Below, piece after piece: positions 35,243 through 46,936 of a stretch of DNA of 64,000 nucleotides. This DNA is from Microthyrium microscopicum (Eukaryota; Ascomycota; Dothideomycetes; Microthyriales; Microthyriaceae): the NCBI GenBank assembly GCA_010405405.1, contig MU004237.1, forward strand, positions 2,305,345-2,369,344, written 5' to 3'. The notes beneath the pieces are model-generated. The model did no database searches, was not told the origin of the DNA, and was given only the letters and a program-made list of their open reading frames with translations. Each line of letters opens with the position of its first letter. Positions within the stretch are counted from its first letter, which is position 1. The translations under genes were made by a program, and so were the position numbers.

Positions 35243-36625
35243 ATGAAGTACTCCCATCTTTGTTTATCAACAATTGTTGGCGTCGCACTTGCTCAGGAGC
35301 TATTCGATCCACGAAAATATATCCAATTCGACCCCAGAATACCCAAGGACTGCTCTATTTTCAAGCCATGTACAAGGGATACTCTCCAGTTCTTGTCAAT
35401 GTTGGCATCATTTGGAGGACTTCAAGTTGGACCAGAGGAAGTACCACAGAATGGAACTGTTCCACCTGGATCTGGGAAGATAAAGGGCCGCAGGTGCGCT
35501 TTCGGAGACAGCCTCATTTGCATGGTGGTTACTCCAGAAAACGTAAGCTAAGATCTCAATTCATTGACAAGACTCATTGTTCACTCATATAGTATGATAA
35601 GTCGGATGCCACATGGGGTAACGGAAGATTTTTATCCTCATATTACAATTTGACTGATCCTAATAATCCTCTTGCAAAGGTTCTGCCCTTAAAAGCCTTT
35701 CCCGCACAAGTCCTATATTATCCCCTTTCCCCACCTGATATCAAGCTGCCAGTCATCATTCTTAATCATTTTTCTACTACCGGACTGGATCCTACAGTAT
35801 TTCCTATGTTGATAGGATGGGCAGCTCATGGATTTGCAGTGTTTGTGACAGGGGTTGACCCGAGCAAAACGTATTCACCGCAAGATCACAATGAAGAAAC
35901 AACCAGAATGAAACGAATTGTTGATGCTGTCATTGATTTGGCGGCCTCGAATGAAAGCAGCTTAGATACTACTCGAATCGGAGTGGCTGGAATTGCATAC
36001 GGTGGTCGAGCTGCCCACGAATTTGCTCATGATTCTCGCGTCAAAAGTCTGGCAATGCTCACAACAAGAGCGTATGAAGGCCAAACTCTGACCGTTGCAA
36101 ATTCCACTCGGGACTTCAAGACACCCTCCGCCTTCTTCATGGGCGAGCGAGGTACCACACAATCTAAGCTTGTCAGTGACCCTTTAAAACTACCTACACA
36201 TCTGGAAGCAAGCAACTGACTTGAATATAGACGGAAAAAGAATTTGAAGCAATTCCTGCCGGTGTCCCAAAATGGAAAGGCATCCTCAATACCGGCGATT
36301 TCGGCACGTACTGTCAGCCCTATGGAGGACAATTTGGAATTGCTAGCACAAACTGGTGGAAATGGACTCTCCAAGGCGACTCGAAGGCTGGCGAGTATTT
36401 TACCAAGTCGGGTGCTACGAATGACGGCTGGCAAGTGTTCTGGGAAGACTTGGAGAGCTTCAAAGTCCCCAATCCACTTACTCCTTCAGCAAAATTAGGT
36501 AGTTCAGTATCATGAAACCTTGACTGTTCCTGGCTTGCTAATTGAAACTGAAACCTCTTAAGGCAGGATACTATGATCCGGACACAAGGGGAAACTTCTC
36601 ATTGTACCAGAAGATAAGAACTTAG
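35243..36625 (+). CDS. Secreted alpha/beta-hydrolase-fold protein lacking the nucleophile serine
   Basis: Exons 35243-35542, 35593-36171, 36231-36498, 36567-36625; introns 50, 59 and 68 bases; 401 residues. Signal peptide MKYSHLCLSTIVGVALAQ. The fold resembles fungal chlorophyllase/dienelactone-hydrolase-like proteins: LPVIILNHFSTTGLDP (oxyanion strand), GWAAHGFAVFVTGVDP, RIGVAGIAYGGRAAHEF at the nucleophile elbow, and NTGDFGTYCQPYGGQFG with NWWKWTLQGD near the end. The elbow should read G-x-S-x-G but is G-I-A-Y-G (GCA codon), so classical esterase chemistry is unlikely. The last intron has a good branch site (TTGCTAAT) and adds GYYDPDTRGNFSLYQKIRT. Without it the protein ends at 36515 (387 residues). 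Converges on the next gene with a 28-base gap. Confidence 0.7.
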
Positions 36626-36653
36626 GGATAGACAACTTGATTATGATCGGAAC

Positions 36654-37709
36654 TCAGCCAACACGTACAAGACTTCTAGAGACTGCCATCCATTGCCTGA
36701 GAAGTTTAAACCCACCACCTCCTTTCAAATCAGCCTTATGAAAGTGACTGAATGTAAAGCCTATCATAGCCCATATGGTTTCCTGACGTGCGTCCACAGC
36801 GAAGGCATCGATTATTTGGTAACCTTGCTCTTTCGGTACTTGAGCGACTACCTCAGGATCCTTTTTACCCCAATCTTCGACACCAAGTCTCTTGATCCAG
36901 CTGCCTTGCGTCTCACTGTTGCTTTCGGTAACCCAGTATATCGATCCATCAACGTACTGTATCCTCTTCGCATGTCTCTCGTCTTTCAAGAGCATCTGTA
37001 CGCCAGATCTATTCGTCGCAGTCTCTTCAGGTTTCATCGACAATGATAACTTGTGCAGACTTCCAGGGATCAGTGTCCATCGTAAAGATTGTGTCCAGTA
37101 GATGTCCATGTTTCTTGTATCTATAGCCATGTCTTGCACTGGTGGACATGCGGTAGCATTCACTCCAATACTACATGCGTATCTCTTTGTATCGATCACT
37201 GTTTCAATTTCAGTCCTATTGTTGACATTGAAACGCTTGATCAAATGGCCTGCTTGGCCTTCCAATCCCTCTGTTCCTTCTACCCAGTACAACATCTTCT
37301 TGTTTGGGTGTTCAACCAGCTTCAGAGCAGTCGGCAGTGAGTTGGTAGTGATTATTGTTCTAAGATCCGTACCGTCTGTATTGATTTGTTGTATCTTGCC
37401 TTCCCAAGTGTTGTTGGCCTGCTTTCGTCCAGACGTAAAGTATATGCGTCCAAGTCCTTCGTCCACGGCCACGGAATCGGGAATCTCGCTTTCGTCTTTG
37501 AAGATGTAGATTTCTCTCCGCTGATGTCCGTCAAGTTGGATTCTGCAGACTCTGCCAGTTTGCCGTCCGAGCAGAACATCCTCCAAACGACCAAAATATG
37601 TCTGCCCGGGCAATTCAACGTAAAAGAAGCCAGGGCCATAAAAATCTTCCTGCTTGGATGCTATGACTGAGCCCAAGATCGACAGTAGCGCAAAAGTCAA
37701 TACAATCAT
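36654..37709 (-). CDS. Secreted YWTD-type beta-propeller protein
   Basis: Single exon, 351 residues. N-terminal signal peptide MIVLTFALLSILGSVIAS. The body shows repeated blade strands of the LDL-receptor YWTD class: GRIYFTSG, MLYWVEG, DIYWTQS, SIYWVTES, each preceded by a turn such as DMAIDTRN or DSVAVDEGLG, and alternating with strands like GKIQQINTDGTDL. About five to six blades can be counted. Such propellers bind proteins or small ligands outside the cell; the ligand here is unknown. N-glycosylation sites include NNT, NRT, NAT and NRS. The C-terminal 20 residues (RQWMAVSRSLVRVG) look unlike a blade and may reflect a missed 3' intron. Confidence 0.72.
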   Translation of the reverse strand: MIVLTFALLSILGSVIASKQEDFYGPGFFYVELPGQTYFGRLEDVLLGRQTGRVCRIQLDGHQRREIYIFKDESEIPDSVAVDEGLGRIYFTSGRKQANNTWEGKIQQINTDGTDLRTIITTNSLPTALKLVEHPNKKMLYWVEGTEGLEGQAGHLIKRFNVNNRTEIETVIDTKRYACSIGVNATACPPVQDMAIDTRNMDIYWTQSLRWTLIPGSLHKLSLSMKPEETATNRSGVQMLLKDERHAKRIQYVDGSIYWVTESNSETQGSWIKRLGVEDWGKKDPEVVAQVPKEQGYQIIDAFAVDARQETIWAMIGFTFSHFHKADLKGGGGFKLLRQWMAVSRSLVRVG

Positions 37710-38025
37710 GATGAAACTATTTTAGGTGTTGGACGAATGGATTATGCAGCTTCTTTGATCGAAGCTGCTTTGCTGTGAAATCATAGTGCGTGAACTTGTC
37801 CGTTGATGAGGAGAACGGTTTCCAGCAAAGCTTGATATGATAAATTTGATATTAAGCCAAAATCTGGGGGCTATTATATCAAGCTTCAGGTTCGAGGTAA
37901 CGTCTTTTAATTTGCGAAAGAATATAAATATTATAAACCCAGCCACTCAATGCATGCTGAGTCTGAGATTTGACTCCTTCTCGATATGAAGCCCTGGTGC
38001 GCAGATTTGCTCTATAGATCTCTCA
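37710..38025. other. Intergenic region, no gene seen
   Basis: AT-rich stretch upstream of the propeller gene. Nothing recognised. Confidence 0.45.
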
Positions 38026-38576
38026 ATGACACTGCCGCTTGCTTTAGCAGCTGAGATCGTAAGTTTTACGTAAGTTTCAGATCCTTTGGTCTTTGTTAGG
38101 CTGAGAAAAGCATTATACTTATGGACTTGAATGGGATTAAGGTGGTCGGCCTTGTGAATATAGTATTTTCGTGACATGTATTCCCACTGCCTTTCAGTAC
38201 TTGGCTTCGGAATCAGTTTACTTCTGCGGTATCACCAAGTTGATCATGCATTCCATGCGTAACTCGGCCAAGCATCATTCGACTGGACTGATAGGTGCTG
38301 TTGAATTGCCTGGTATTGCTGTGAGTCAGACAGGTGCTACGCCGCAGTATACTAACTTTCTTCTTATGCTGGTTCTTTCTACGGATTAATGCTGATGAAT
38401 AGCTGAAAGTGTCACCTGATTCTGATGAGTGGGATGGTGTCATGAAATGTCGACGGTATTCCGATATGGACTCTGATGATTATTCTAATACTGACGATGG
38501 TAACCAACATGCGTTTGAAGCAGTAGGCTGGTGGCAGTTCGAAAGTAGCGGAAATACCTATACCAAGACTGACTAG
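38026..38576 (+). CDS. Possible small three-exon gene of unknown function
   Basis: Model: 38026-38058, 38198-38320, 38403-38576; introns 139 and 82 bases; 109 residues. All three exons are in phase 0, use canonical donors (GTAAGT, GTGAGT) and acceptors (TTTCAG, AATAG), and stay open through 41 and 58 codons. The product starts MTLPLALAAEI-YLASESVYFCG and ends in an acidic, aromatic tail with EWDGVMKCRRYSDMDSDD and EAVGWWQFESSG. Only two cysteines. No family recognised. The first exon is short and a different upstream start is possible. Could be a small secreted protein, but a signal peptide is not clear. Coding status rests only on splice and frame consistency. Confidence 0.38.
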
Positions 38577-38989
38577 TAGTGATAAGAAATGACATAGAGA
38601 TGTGGATGTTGTTCCGTCATGAAGCTCATTGTGACGAGCTTCAGAACCGTCAGGAAGCTTAGGATAGAGCACTATAGGAGTAATGAAAGACTTTATTGAG
38701 CGGACACTACCTTTTCAACTGGAGAATACGGCAATGCTTCCTCATCGCGTTGCGGAGCTGAGGACCAAAAGTGAAGTGCGATCAAGAAGGACGAGATGGA
38801 ATGATGGATAGGATTAAAAAGTCACTAATCGGTCAGGTGACCACGCGCGTACTCCCCGTATATCGACGCGCGTGCCATCGCGTCTGTCTCAACTTTGAGC
38901 TCTCGACATCTATGACATTGTGGCGGAGAGCACTCTTATATTTCAACATCCTCGAATCTCGAGGACCTTAGTTCTCAGAACCAACCATC
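38577..38989. other. Promoter region of Fpg gene, no gene seen
   Basis: About 410 bases. A small hairpin near 38620 (GAAGCTCATTGTGACGAGCTTC) may be a terminator-like structure for the upstream transcript. Otherwise nothing. Confidence 0.4.
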
Positions 38990-40396
38990 ATGCCTGAAGT
39001 AAGCTCTCATTTAACAAATATTCTATTGACCCTGCTAATAAACCTCCCAACAGATTGGCGAGGTCCATCGGCTCGTTCACTTCCTTCGACGGCATGTCAT
39101 CAACCGCAAAATCGTCAAAATTCACACACAAGAAGATACCATCGTCTACGGCAAAGTAGGGTGCTCCGCCAGCCAGTTTCAATCATCACTAGTCAACAAG
39201 ACCGTCGTCGATGTCAAACAGCAAGGGAAATATTTCTGGCTGGTTATGGGCTCCCCGCCGCATCCATTGATGCATCTTGGAATGACTGGATGGATCGTCT
39301 TTTCCAACGATGACACGGCTTACTATCGACCGAAGACGGAAGAGACAGTTTGGCCGCCAAAGTTCTGGAAATTCAGACTGGTTATGGAAGGCAAGCCAGA
39401 ATGCGAGGTTGCTTTCGTGGATCCAAGACGGTTAGGCCGCATACGCTTGGTGGATGTTGCTGCCGACAAGATGCGACTCACGGCACCGTTGAGTGAAAAT
39501 GGGCCTGATCCGGTTGTCGACAAGGATGTCTTCACGAAGGAGTGGTTCAGGGAGAAGATCAAAAGCAAAAGAGTACCTATCAAAGCGCTGTTGTTGGATC
39601 AACACAACATCAGCGGTATTGGAAACTGGGTCGCGTAAGTACCCACACTTTGATTACTCTACTTGCAAATCACTAACGTATTCGAAGTGATGAAGTGATG
39701 TATCAATCTCGAACTCATCCAGAGCAATACAGCAACACTTTCAGCGACGAACAGGCCGACCGGATACATGATAAGATTGTTGAGGTTTGCGGCATTGCCT
39801 GCGATACACTCGCAGATTCGGAACAATTTCCTGAGAATTGGATGATGCGGCATCGGTGGGGCCAAGGCAAAAAGAATGCCAACACTCTGCCTAATGGAGA
39901 GAAAATGGTCTTCATCAAGGTCGGTGGACGGACGTCAGCCGTTGTTCCAAGTGTTCAAAAGAAGACTGGTGCTGTCGCGGGGGACATTACCGAGGAGACA
40001 ATCACCGGTGACGAAGACGGTGCAACACCCGCAAAGGGTCGCAAGAAAGCGGCCAAAACGAAGAAGGCCCTGAAAGATGATGACGAAGAAGAAGAAAACA
40101 CCAAAACACCAGTAAAGGCTCGCAAGAAAGCCACCAAGCCCACAAAAGACGTCGGAAAGGAGGATGACAGCGCAGGCGAAAGCGAGGAGGAACAGGTCAA
40201 GCCCAAGTCTCGGAAAAAGGCTATGAAAGCATCTGCCAAAGCGAAAGACGAAGTAGTCAACAAAATTTCAGCATCATCACGGAGCAAGCGCAAGACCATC
40301 GGTGGTGACGGATCAGACATAAAAGCGAAAAAGATTAAAGCTGAGAAACCCGCTCCTGCTGAAGGTACTAGGCGATCATCACGGCGCAGTACGTAG
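38990..40396 (+). CDS. Formamidopyrimidine-DNA glycosylase (Fpg/Nei family)
   Basis: Exons 38990-38998, 39054-39634, 39688-40396; introns 55 and 53 bases; 432 residues. The 9-base first exon encodes just MPE, so catalytic Pro2 and Glu3 come from their own exon, and GEV after the join completes the family N-terminus. Other motifs: HLGMTGW, VAFVDPRRLGR, LLLDQHNISGIGNWVADE (helix-two-turn-helix) and YQSRTHPEQ. The zinc finger of bacterial Fpg is missing; instead HRWGQGKKNANTLPNGEKMVFIKVGGRTS forms the zincless finger known from plant and fungal enzymes. A Lys/Glu-rich tail of about 150 residues probably binds DNA and carries nuclear signals (RSKRK, KAKKIKAEK). It excises oxidised purines and cleaves the abasic strand in base excision repair. 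Confidence 0.92.
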
Positions 40397-40509
40397 AAGA
40401 CACTGTCAGATACAACCTGTACATTAATGCATTAATGCTATTTAAAAGCACTTTTTAAGCTCGTCCGAAAATTTGATCAAGTATCAACCAGTCTCAACTT
40501 CCATCCACT

Positions 40510-41526
40510 CTACGGAAATTTGAATCCCACGACATTCTCATGGATCGGCTCCACCATCAACGCCAACCGCTCCTCCAGCACACCCTTCCACGTCCCCCAC
40601 AGTTGATCAGGATTGATTAGCCATCCTGTTTCATTGCGACTATCGACCGCTTCGATTTTTGGCACCTTGTGTAGCAGCTTGGTCAGCATCGCAGCGATTT
40701 CCGGCTCGGGTAGGTCGGCGATGGATAAGTCGAAGTCATCTACTCGGCGCTTGGAGACCTCTTTGGACGCTGCTTCGACACGCTCGGGGGAGCTGGTGAG
40801 AAGGATATAGCGGATGTGGTCTAACCACCAATGAATTGCAATTGGTGGGAAGTGATCCTGGAAGAGAGATGTCCTTGGTAGTTGAATGGAGCTATGGATA
40901 AGCCATGGTGGATTGCTTGATTGTTCTAGGCGTTCCGAGCTGTCGGGAGATTGAGACGGGGTTTGAGGCTCGGTGAAATGGGAGGTGAAAAAGGATATGG
41001 AGTCTTGGGTCGAATCTGATGAGTCGGATTGAGTAGCCTTAGAAGCTCTGTGTTCGTTTGTGAGATTCTCCGTGTCCTCAGAATCTTGATGAGTGTCATA
41101 TTCGGAACTCTCATAAATTTCCCCGTCCTCTAGGCTGTCAGAGCCATCCTTTGAGAAAGTCTGGCTGTGCTCGCTTCCGCTTTCACGGATTTCTCCGTCC
41201 TCTAGGCTGTCAGAACCGACACTTGAGCTAGCCTCGCTCTCTTCAATCTTGTCTCCGTCTTTATCTCCCTCCCACAATTTTGCAAGTTGGGAGTAGAAGC
41301 GCTTGGGCGAGATAGTTTGAGGTGTCAAGTCGACCAGCAGGTGATCTTCCGGAGTCGTGGTGTGCAGGGAATGGTCTATGAGTAATTGAGACTCTGAACC
41401 CAAGCTCATATCATCATTGAAAGCAGGAACTGGCAGCTGTGGAGAGGCTCTACTTTGACAAGCCGGTGGAATGACTGGTTCCGGAAACCAGATCTTGAGA
41501 TCTGTATTGAGTTCTGTAGGCGACAT
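40510..41526 (-). CDS. Hypothetical acidic protein
   Basis: Single exon, 338 residues; not recognised. The middle third is Ser/Glu/Asp-rich and contains two copies of GSDSLEDGEI(R/Y)ES about 26 residues apart, so it is likely disordered and phosphorylated. The C-terminal 130 residues look ordered: FPPIAIHWWLDHIRYILLTSSPERVEAASKEVSKRR, then an acidic helix pair and WGTWKGVLEERLALMVEPIHENVVGFKF. Coding status is supported by the long frame and by good codon continuity to a natural stop. Tail-to-tail with the Fpg gene, 113 bases apart. Confidence 0.65.
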   Translation of the reverse strand: MSPTELNTDLKIWFPEPVIPPACQSRASPQLPVPAFNDDMSLGSESQLLIDHSLHTTTPEDHLLVDLTPQTISPKRFYSQLAKLWEGDKDGDKIEESEASSSVGSDSLEDGEIRESGSEHSQTFSKDGSDSLEDGEIYESSEYDTHQDSEDTENLTNEHRASKATQSDSSDSTQDSISFFTSHFTEPQTPSQSPDSSERLEQSSNPPWLIHSSIQLPRTSLFQDHFPPIAIHWWLDHIRYILLTSSPERVEAASKEVSKRRVDDFDLSIADLPEPEIAAMLTKLLHKVPKIEAVDSRNETGWLINPDQLWGTWKGVLEERLALMVEPIHENVVGFKFP

Positions 41527-42352
41527 GTCGTGATCTATCGTGTGTAAAGACTTTGGCTTCAGCGCTCAGAAGTTTCGACCAGTTGAAGGTTTTCAAGCCC
41601 AATGCTAAAGAAGAGTATTGATCTTGAGGGAATCGCTGTGAAGTTCTGGTTTAATGGAGATCAAAAATGGAACAGTTATGGAAAAACTTTACGATAGTCA
41701 AGGGTAGAAGTGGTGACTGCAACATCAATGATACGCCGGGTGCTGTGAGACGCTGAGCATATAGTGAACTCAACTGAGAAGTCAAGACCGCCGACTGAGC
41801 TGCGATATGCCTTGTTGAAGAAGGCGCTTGGGGTTAGAGGCTTCTGAAAAAGCTTGAGCATTCCCAAGTCAGTAACATAGATCACGAAGACACGAAATAG
41901 CCAAGAGAGGAAGTCGTCAGTTGTATAAGTACCCAAGTAGCCTCAACAGGAATCGACGAGCAGGCCCAGACGTTCTGATAAAAATGAAGAGCGAAACGAC
42001 GAACTCTGTAATATTGAGCGCCTCGGGAAAAGTGTCTTCAAGTTATTCAAGTGTAGCTAAACGACATATAAGGCTGGGCGCCAAAGTCATGATTTCCCCT
42101 AACGTACTCTATCTCGTACCTGATCAACCAGGGGACGGAATCAGCGGCAAGCTTGCATCTCGTTGGCGCCAATCTGCTAGGTTCTAGTTTACTACTGCAT
42201 TTCCCATCGAGTCCGTAAACTAACTGAGAGATGTCGAGTAGGACGAGAAGTAGAATAGTATGCTATTCGCAAGGTGCGATGGTAGACAACGCACTCCATC
42301 GAAGGTAGTCATATATTCTGTCGATCCGTTCCTCATGTAGCATTCCAGCTAC
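41527..42352. other. Intergenic region, no gene seen
   Basis: About 830 bases. Two opposed frames of 86-88 codons near 41676-42187 overlap at their ends and have no domain or splice support. Confidence 0.45.
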
Positions 42353-44418
42353 TCAAATAGCTTCCAACAAATGTTTTGCAGCGGTAGCCTTTTTACGCTT
42401 TTGAGTTTGCTCCTCTCCTTTCGCATCCTTGTCCAAGCTTTCGCCCTCCTTCATGATCTTCTTGAGCTCGGAAGCAGAGGCCTTCACAGACTTCTTGACA
42501 ACTGAAACTCTCTTCTCATCCTTCCATTGAGCTTCAAGAAGAGCGAGAACGACGAAGATTCCGTCTCCAGTAACCCAGCTGGACAACTGTGGTTCGATGA
42601 CATCCAACAATGTATCAGCAAAGTGCAAGGGTGGATCCAGAGGAATAACCTTCTCGGCTTTTGTATCGTAAGGACCTCCCTGTATAAGCAGCTTGAGCGT
42701 TTTGGCGGCAAATGGTGAATGAGAGATGTGCGATTCCTCACTAAGATCTCCTTGACATAGATCAGCTATAGCTTTGCAGGCCGCAGCTTTGTCGCCTAAT
42801 CCCGCAATGAAAATTTCAGAGATGAAAGGACAGCCAAATCGGTTTATAAGGTCGTCTGGACGGGTCTCAATTGTGTGCATACAGAGTGGCGACAGTTGTT
42901 CGACTAGTTCGCTGCGTCTCACAGATTCATCTTTCTTCGATGTTGTTGATCTGATATCTTGAATCTTCTTCATGAAGTTCGCAACATCTGGATAAAGTAA
43001 ACGGCCCGAGGGGCCCATGAATGGGTACAGTAACGAAGCGCGACCGATCTGGTTGGTAGCCAAATTGATGATTTTGTGGTCTTGATCGTCTGCCGTAGCT
43101 GTCTTTGTCAACAGCACCAGCTCGTTGTAGACGCGCACTTTGATCTCTCGTGTATCATCCAGGACTTCAAAAGCAGTAAGAAGAACTTGATGGCCATGTT
43201 TGTCAAATGCAAGCATCTCATACACATCCTTGTAAGCTTTGAGAATTTGACGACGTTGTTTCGCATTTCCATAAGCGAGAGCATAACAAACCACCTGAGA
43301 GCCCGACGACGTGAATGCTAGATTTTTCAAAAGATCGGCTTCCTCTTCGTTGTTATCACCAATGACTAGGTTGAGGAAAGCTGTGAAATCTTCACTCTCA
43401 GGAGAAATGTTAAGGAAGTATTCGAGCATAGCATCATGCAGAATCGTAAATCCCGTCATTTTCTTTTGTACGAGTTGATTGATTCGTTCATGAAGGTATT
43501 GGAGGATGGGTGTTCTTTTCTCCGGTGAGGCCTTTAAGATTGTGGAGAGATCAGCCGAAACTTTGGTGGGCTCTGCAGATTTGAAGACAGCAAATTCAGG
43601 GCCGTAAAACTCGCGTAGCATAATTGCCTTTTGACTTTTGGACGCAACTGATCGATACATGTCGTCGAGAATCCAAGAGGCCTCTGGATCGTTAATGAGG
43701 CGGCGGATATGGCCATAAAATTCGGGAATGATCATGGCTTTGGTTTCGTTATCGCCTTCGGTGATGATCTTGGCCAGTAAGAACTTGGCATATTTGCTCT
43801 TGGCTAGTTCAATGTAAGTCCCCTTTAGTTCTCTAGCGATTTCCTTCTTTCGAGCGATGGTGGAGTATTTGACGGCACATTGAATGATTCGGACACTGTC
43901 GTGCTTGAAGACAAAATCGTGCACTCGTCCAGTGATGATTTCAAACAATTCGGTGAGAAGCTTTTGCCGTTCGTCTTTCTGAACATGAGACTTCAACCGC
44001 AATCTCTCCCACAGCTTCTTGGCTCGTGCAATCTCGTCGGCGTTTGGTTTGGCAGCTTTGCGGGCAGCAGCCTGTTCCTTTTGCTTCTTGTGGGACTCTC
44101 GAGATTTGTTTGGATCTAGAAAGTGTCAGTCCAGTGCTTCAGACTGCAGATAGTAGAGTAAATAGAAATCATACCATCTTGTCCATTGGCGGGTGCATCT
44201 TCCCGCTTTTTGTGTGATTGAACGGGTATGGCCTTGTCTTGTTCATCATCAAAGCCTTCAAAGTCGCTGGTGTCGTCGGAGATGTCTTTGCGGAGCGGGG
44301 CGGTACTTGGAGTGAACGTTTTCTTTGGCGCAGGATTGGCAGTCTTTTGTTTCTTGAAATTCTGGTTCTTCGAAGCTGGGGCAAAGGATTGCGACTTTCT
44401 CTTCTCGGGTAGAGCCAT
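42353..44418 (-). CDS. PUF6: Puf6/PUM3-type pumilio-homology ribosome biogenesis protein
   Basis: Exons 44175-44418 and 42353-44115; 59-base intron; 668 residues. Lys-rich N-terminus (MALPEKRKSQSF, HKKREDAPANGQDG). After the intron come NADEIARAKKLWERLRLKSHV and an array of Puf-like helical repeats: HDFVFKHDSVRIIQCAVKY, KSKYAKFLLAKII, GFTILHDAMLEYF, DKHGHQVLLTAF. The C-terminal CPL-like region follows, ending with a Lys-rich segment. Yeast Puf6 and human PUM3 act in 60S ribosome assembly and bind RNA non-specifically compared with classical Pumilio. The start lies only 109 bases from the target-site duplication of the large AT-rich element, so the native promoter is probably displaced. Confidence 0.88.
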
Positions 44419-44526
44419 GATAATGGGTGGATGTAGAGAGTTTGGAGTTTGGTGGAAAGATGGAAATATTTCTTTGGATCCAAAATTTCGAGTTGGAAAA
44501 ATATTGAAAACAAAAATGGTGAGGGG

Positions 44527-44534
44527 AGACATAT
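44527..44534. repeat. Left target-site duplication, AGACATAT
   Basis: Eight bases identical to 55845-55852 and directly abutting the first base of the terminal inverted repeat. Neighbouring bases do not extend the match on either side, which fixes the length at eight. Confidence 0.9.
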
Positions 44535-44620
44535 ATGACGGCGCATTATCGCCAACACCGCTCAAGATAAGAACTTCTAAACTTCTAAACTTCTAAACAC
44601 GTTATTATATTACTATATTA
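44535..44620 (+). repeat. Left terminal inverted repeat (86 bases)
   Basis: Starts ATGACGGCGCATTATCGCC and matches the reverse complement of 55751-55844. It contains three tandem 8-base units (ACTTCTAA) where the right end has four, plus C/T differences at the CGCCAACACC-proximal site and at ACGTTAYTATATT. Confidence 0.92.
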
Positions 44621-46891
44621 ATGACGTTACCCTATTACTATATTACTATATTATCCTTTAATCTCTAGAGCTCTAGGTTATTAATTATAGATAATTATAA
44701 TTCTACCTTACTACTTAGAAGTTATTATATTTATATTAGGATATATCTTTTTAATAAGTTAGTATAGTTATATATATATTATATAATAATTAGTAAAAAG
44801 TATAAAGTATAAAGTATATAAATAATTACTAAATATAAGTTTATATTACTATTTAATAAATAGGTATATATATATATATCTACCTAAACTAATTAAGTAT
44901 TTATCTCTTTCCTAAAATTATTCTTTATACTTTTTACTTTATTATCTTATTTATAATAAAATACTAGGCCTTACTTCTATTAATTTAGAGTTCTATTAAG
45001 ATAAAATTAAAAATCTTATTATAAGATAGTTTTTTACTTATTTAAAAGTTATATATTAGCTAAAAGAAAACTATAATATTAACGTTACGCTAAGTATACT
45101 ATATTAAAAGATTAAGTAATAAAAGATCTAATGCCTTATAGCTTTTCTATTAGAGCGCTATAAAAAGCTTAAAGAAATAATAAAATTCTTATTTTATAAT
45201 AAGAATAATAATAAAGATAAAATACTCTTTACTCTTTAAATTATAGAATATTTAATAACTATATAAACTCTCTAGTATTATTAGTAAAAGCTTACTCTTA
45301 AATGCTACTATAAGTTTACGTTAGATAAAGATTTTATAATAGCTTACTACTAAGATAAAGTAATAGTTTTAGTTAAGCTTTATAAAGCTTATTTATTAGT
45401 GTCATTATATAGCTATTAAGCTCTAGCTACTAGACTTTATAAATATAAATACCTAATTCTAGAGGCCTAGATTAATTAAATTTAATAAGATTTAGATCCT
45501 ATTAATATATAAGCTTACTAGAGATAAAAATATTAAAAACGTAGTAAATATAGGACTAAAGGCCTAAACTATATCTAATTAATTAATAAGTATAATAAAC
45601 TTAAAAAAGTAAGAATTAAAATTTATAGCTATATTAATACCTACTTATAAAATATAATCTAGTATTATGTTAGTATATTAAATACTATAAGTATAAGTTA
45701 TTTATATTAGTACTTAGATTAGTTAACTATTAATCTTATAATCCTTTAGTTTATTTACTTAGATTAAGAAGGTAAAACTATAATACTTACTAACGCTTAT
45801 TATAAGTTTATAAAGGCTCTAAAGTATAGAATTTCTTTCTTAGATTATTATCTATATAAGACTAGTATTATAAATTAAAGGATTAAGTACTAATAAAAAA
45901 GCCTTAATAGATTAGCATTAACTAAATAGTAAGTAAGTTATATAACTATATATACTTAAGAGTTAGTACTAATATAATAACTTACTAAATATTCTTTAAT
46001 AAGCTAGTTAACAAAGGTTCTTATTTAAAAAATAAACTTAAAGACTAAATTATAATACTAGCTATTTATCTTCTTATTCTACGACGTATAGTAAAGGAAT
46101 TTATTAATAACTAGAATAATTATAAGATTATTAATAATAAAAAAAAATAACTATACGTAGTAAATAGTAAACCTTAGTATCTATATACTTTTCTTTAAAG
46201 AGCATAAAATATAAGCCTAGTTATTAATCTAGTAGTATTTTAGGCTAAGAAAGTAGTAGTAGGAAACTAGAATAAGAACGCTTTTTTACTATTTAATATA
46301 CTTTAATAGTATAATAAAAAGCTAGATATAATAAAATTTAATCCTAATAGTAACCCCTTTAAAATAAAAAAGGATTAGCATAACCTAATAAATCTATATC
46401 TTAGTTACTATCTCTACTTATAAAAAATAATTAGTTATTATATAGTATTAAGTAATACCCTAATTTTAGCTACTCTTAAAAATTCTTAAAGTAATAAAGC
46501 TTAAATTAGAGATTACTTAAACTACCTTATAGTTTAGGAGATATAAAGGGCTATAAATAAAGATAATAGAGATAATAATATTATAAAGTTTTAGGCTATT
46601 ATAGAATATATAGGACTTAGCTATTTTAATAATAATTAATTAAAGGATAATTCTAATATTAATTTAGCTAAAAAAGAGGAAATTTAAGCTAATAATATAA
46701 AAAGTAAGGATAATATAAAAGAGGAGCTTTAGTTTATATTTAGGCGTTCTAATTAATAATAATAATTTATAATAATTTTATATACTTTAACTACTTTTTA
46801 AAACCTTATTATACTAGTAAAGCTTAATACTATAAGGTATATTATTAGATAAATAGTATATTTCCTTTATATTAAGTAGTTAAAGATTTCT

Positions 46892-46936
46892 AAGTCTCTT
46901 AAGTTTCTTAAATCTCTTAAATCTCTTAAGTCTCTT
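46892..46936. repeat. Five tandem 9-base units inside the element
   Basis: Units are AARTYTCTT (AAGTCTCTT, AAGTTTCTT, AAATCTCTT twice, AAGTCTCTT). A multiple of three suggests an old amino acid repeat, but no frame can be trusted. Confidence 0.75.

Noticed and set aside
41676-42187. Two opposed open frames of 86-88 codons
   Set aside because: No domains, no splice support and overlapping ends.
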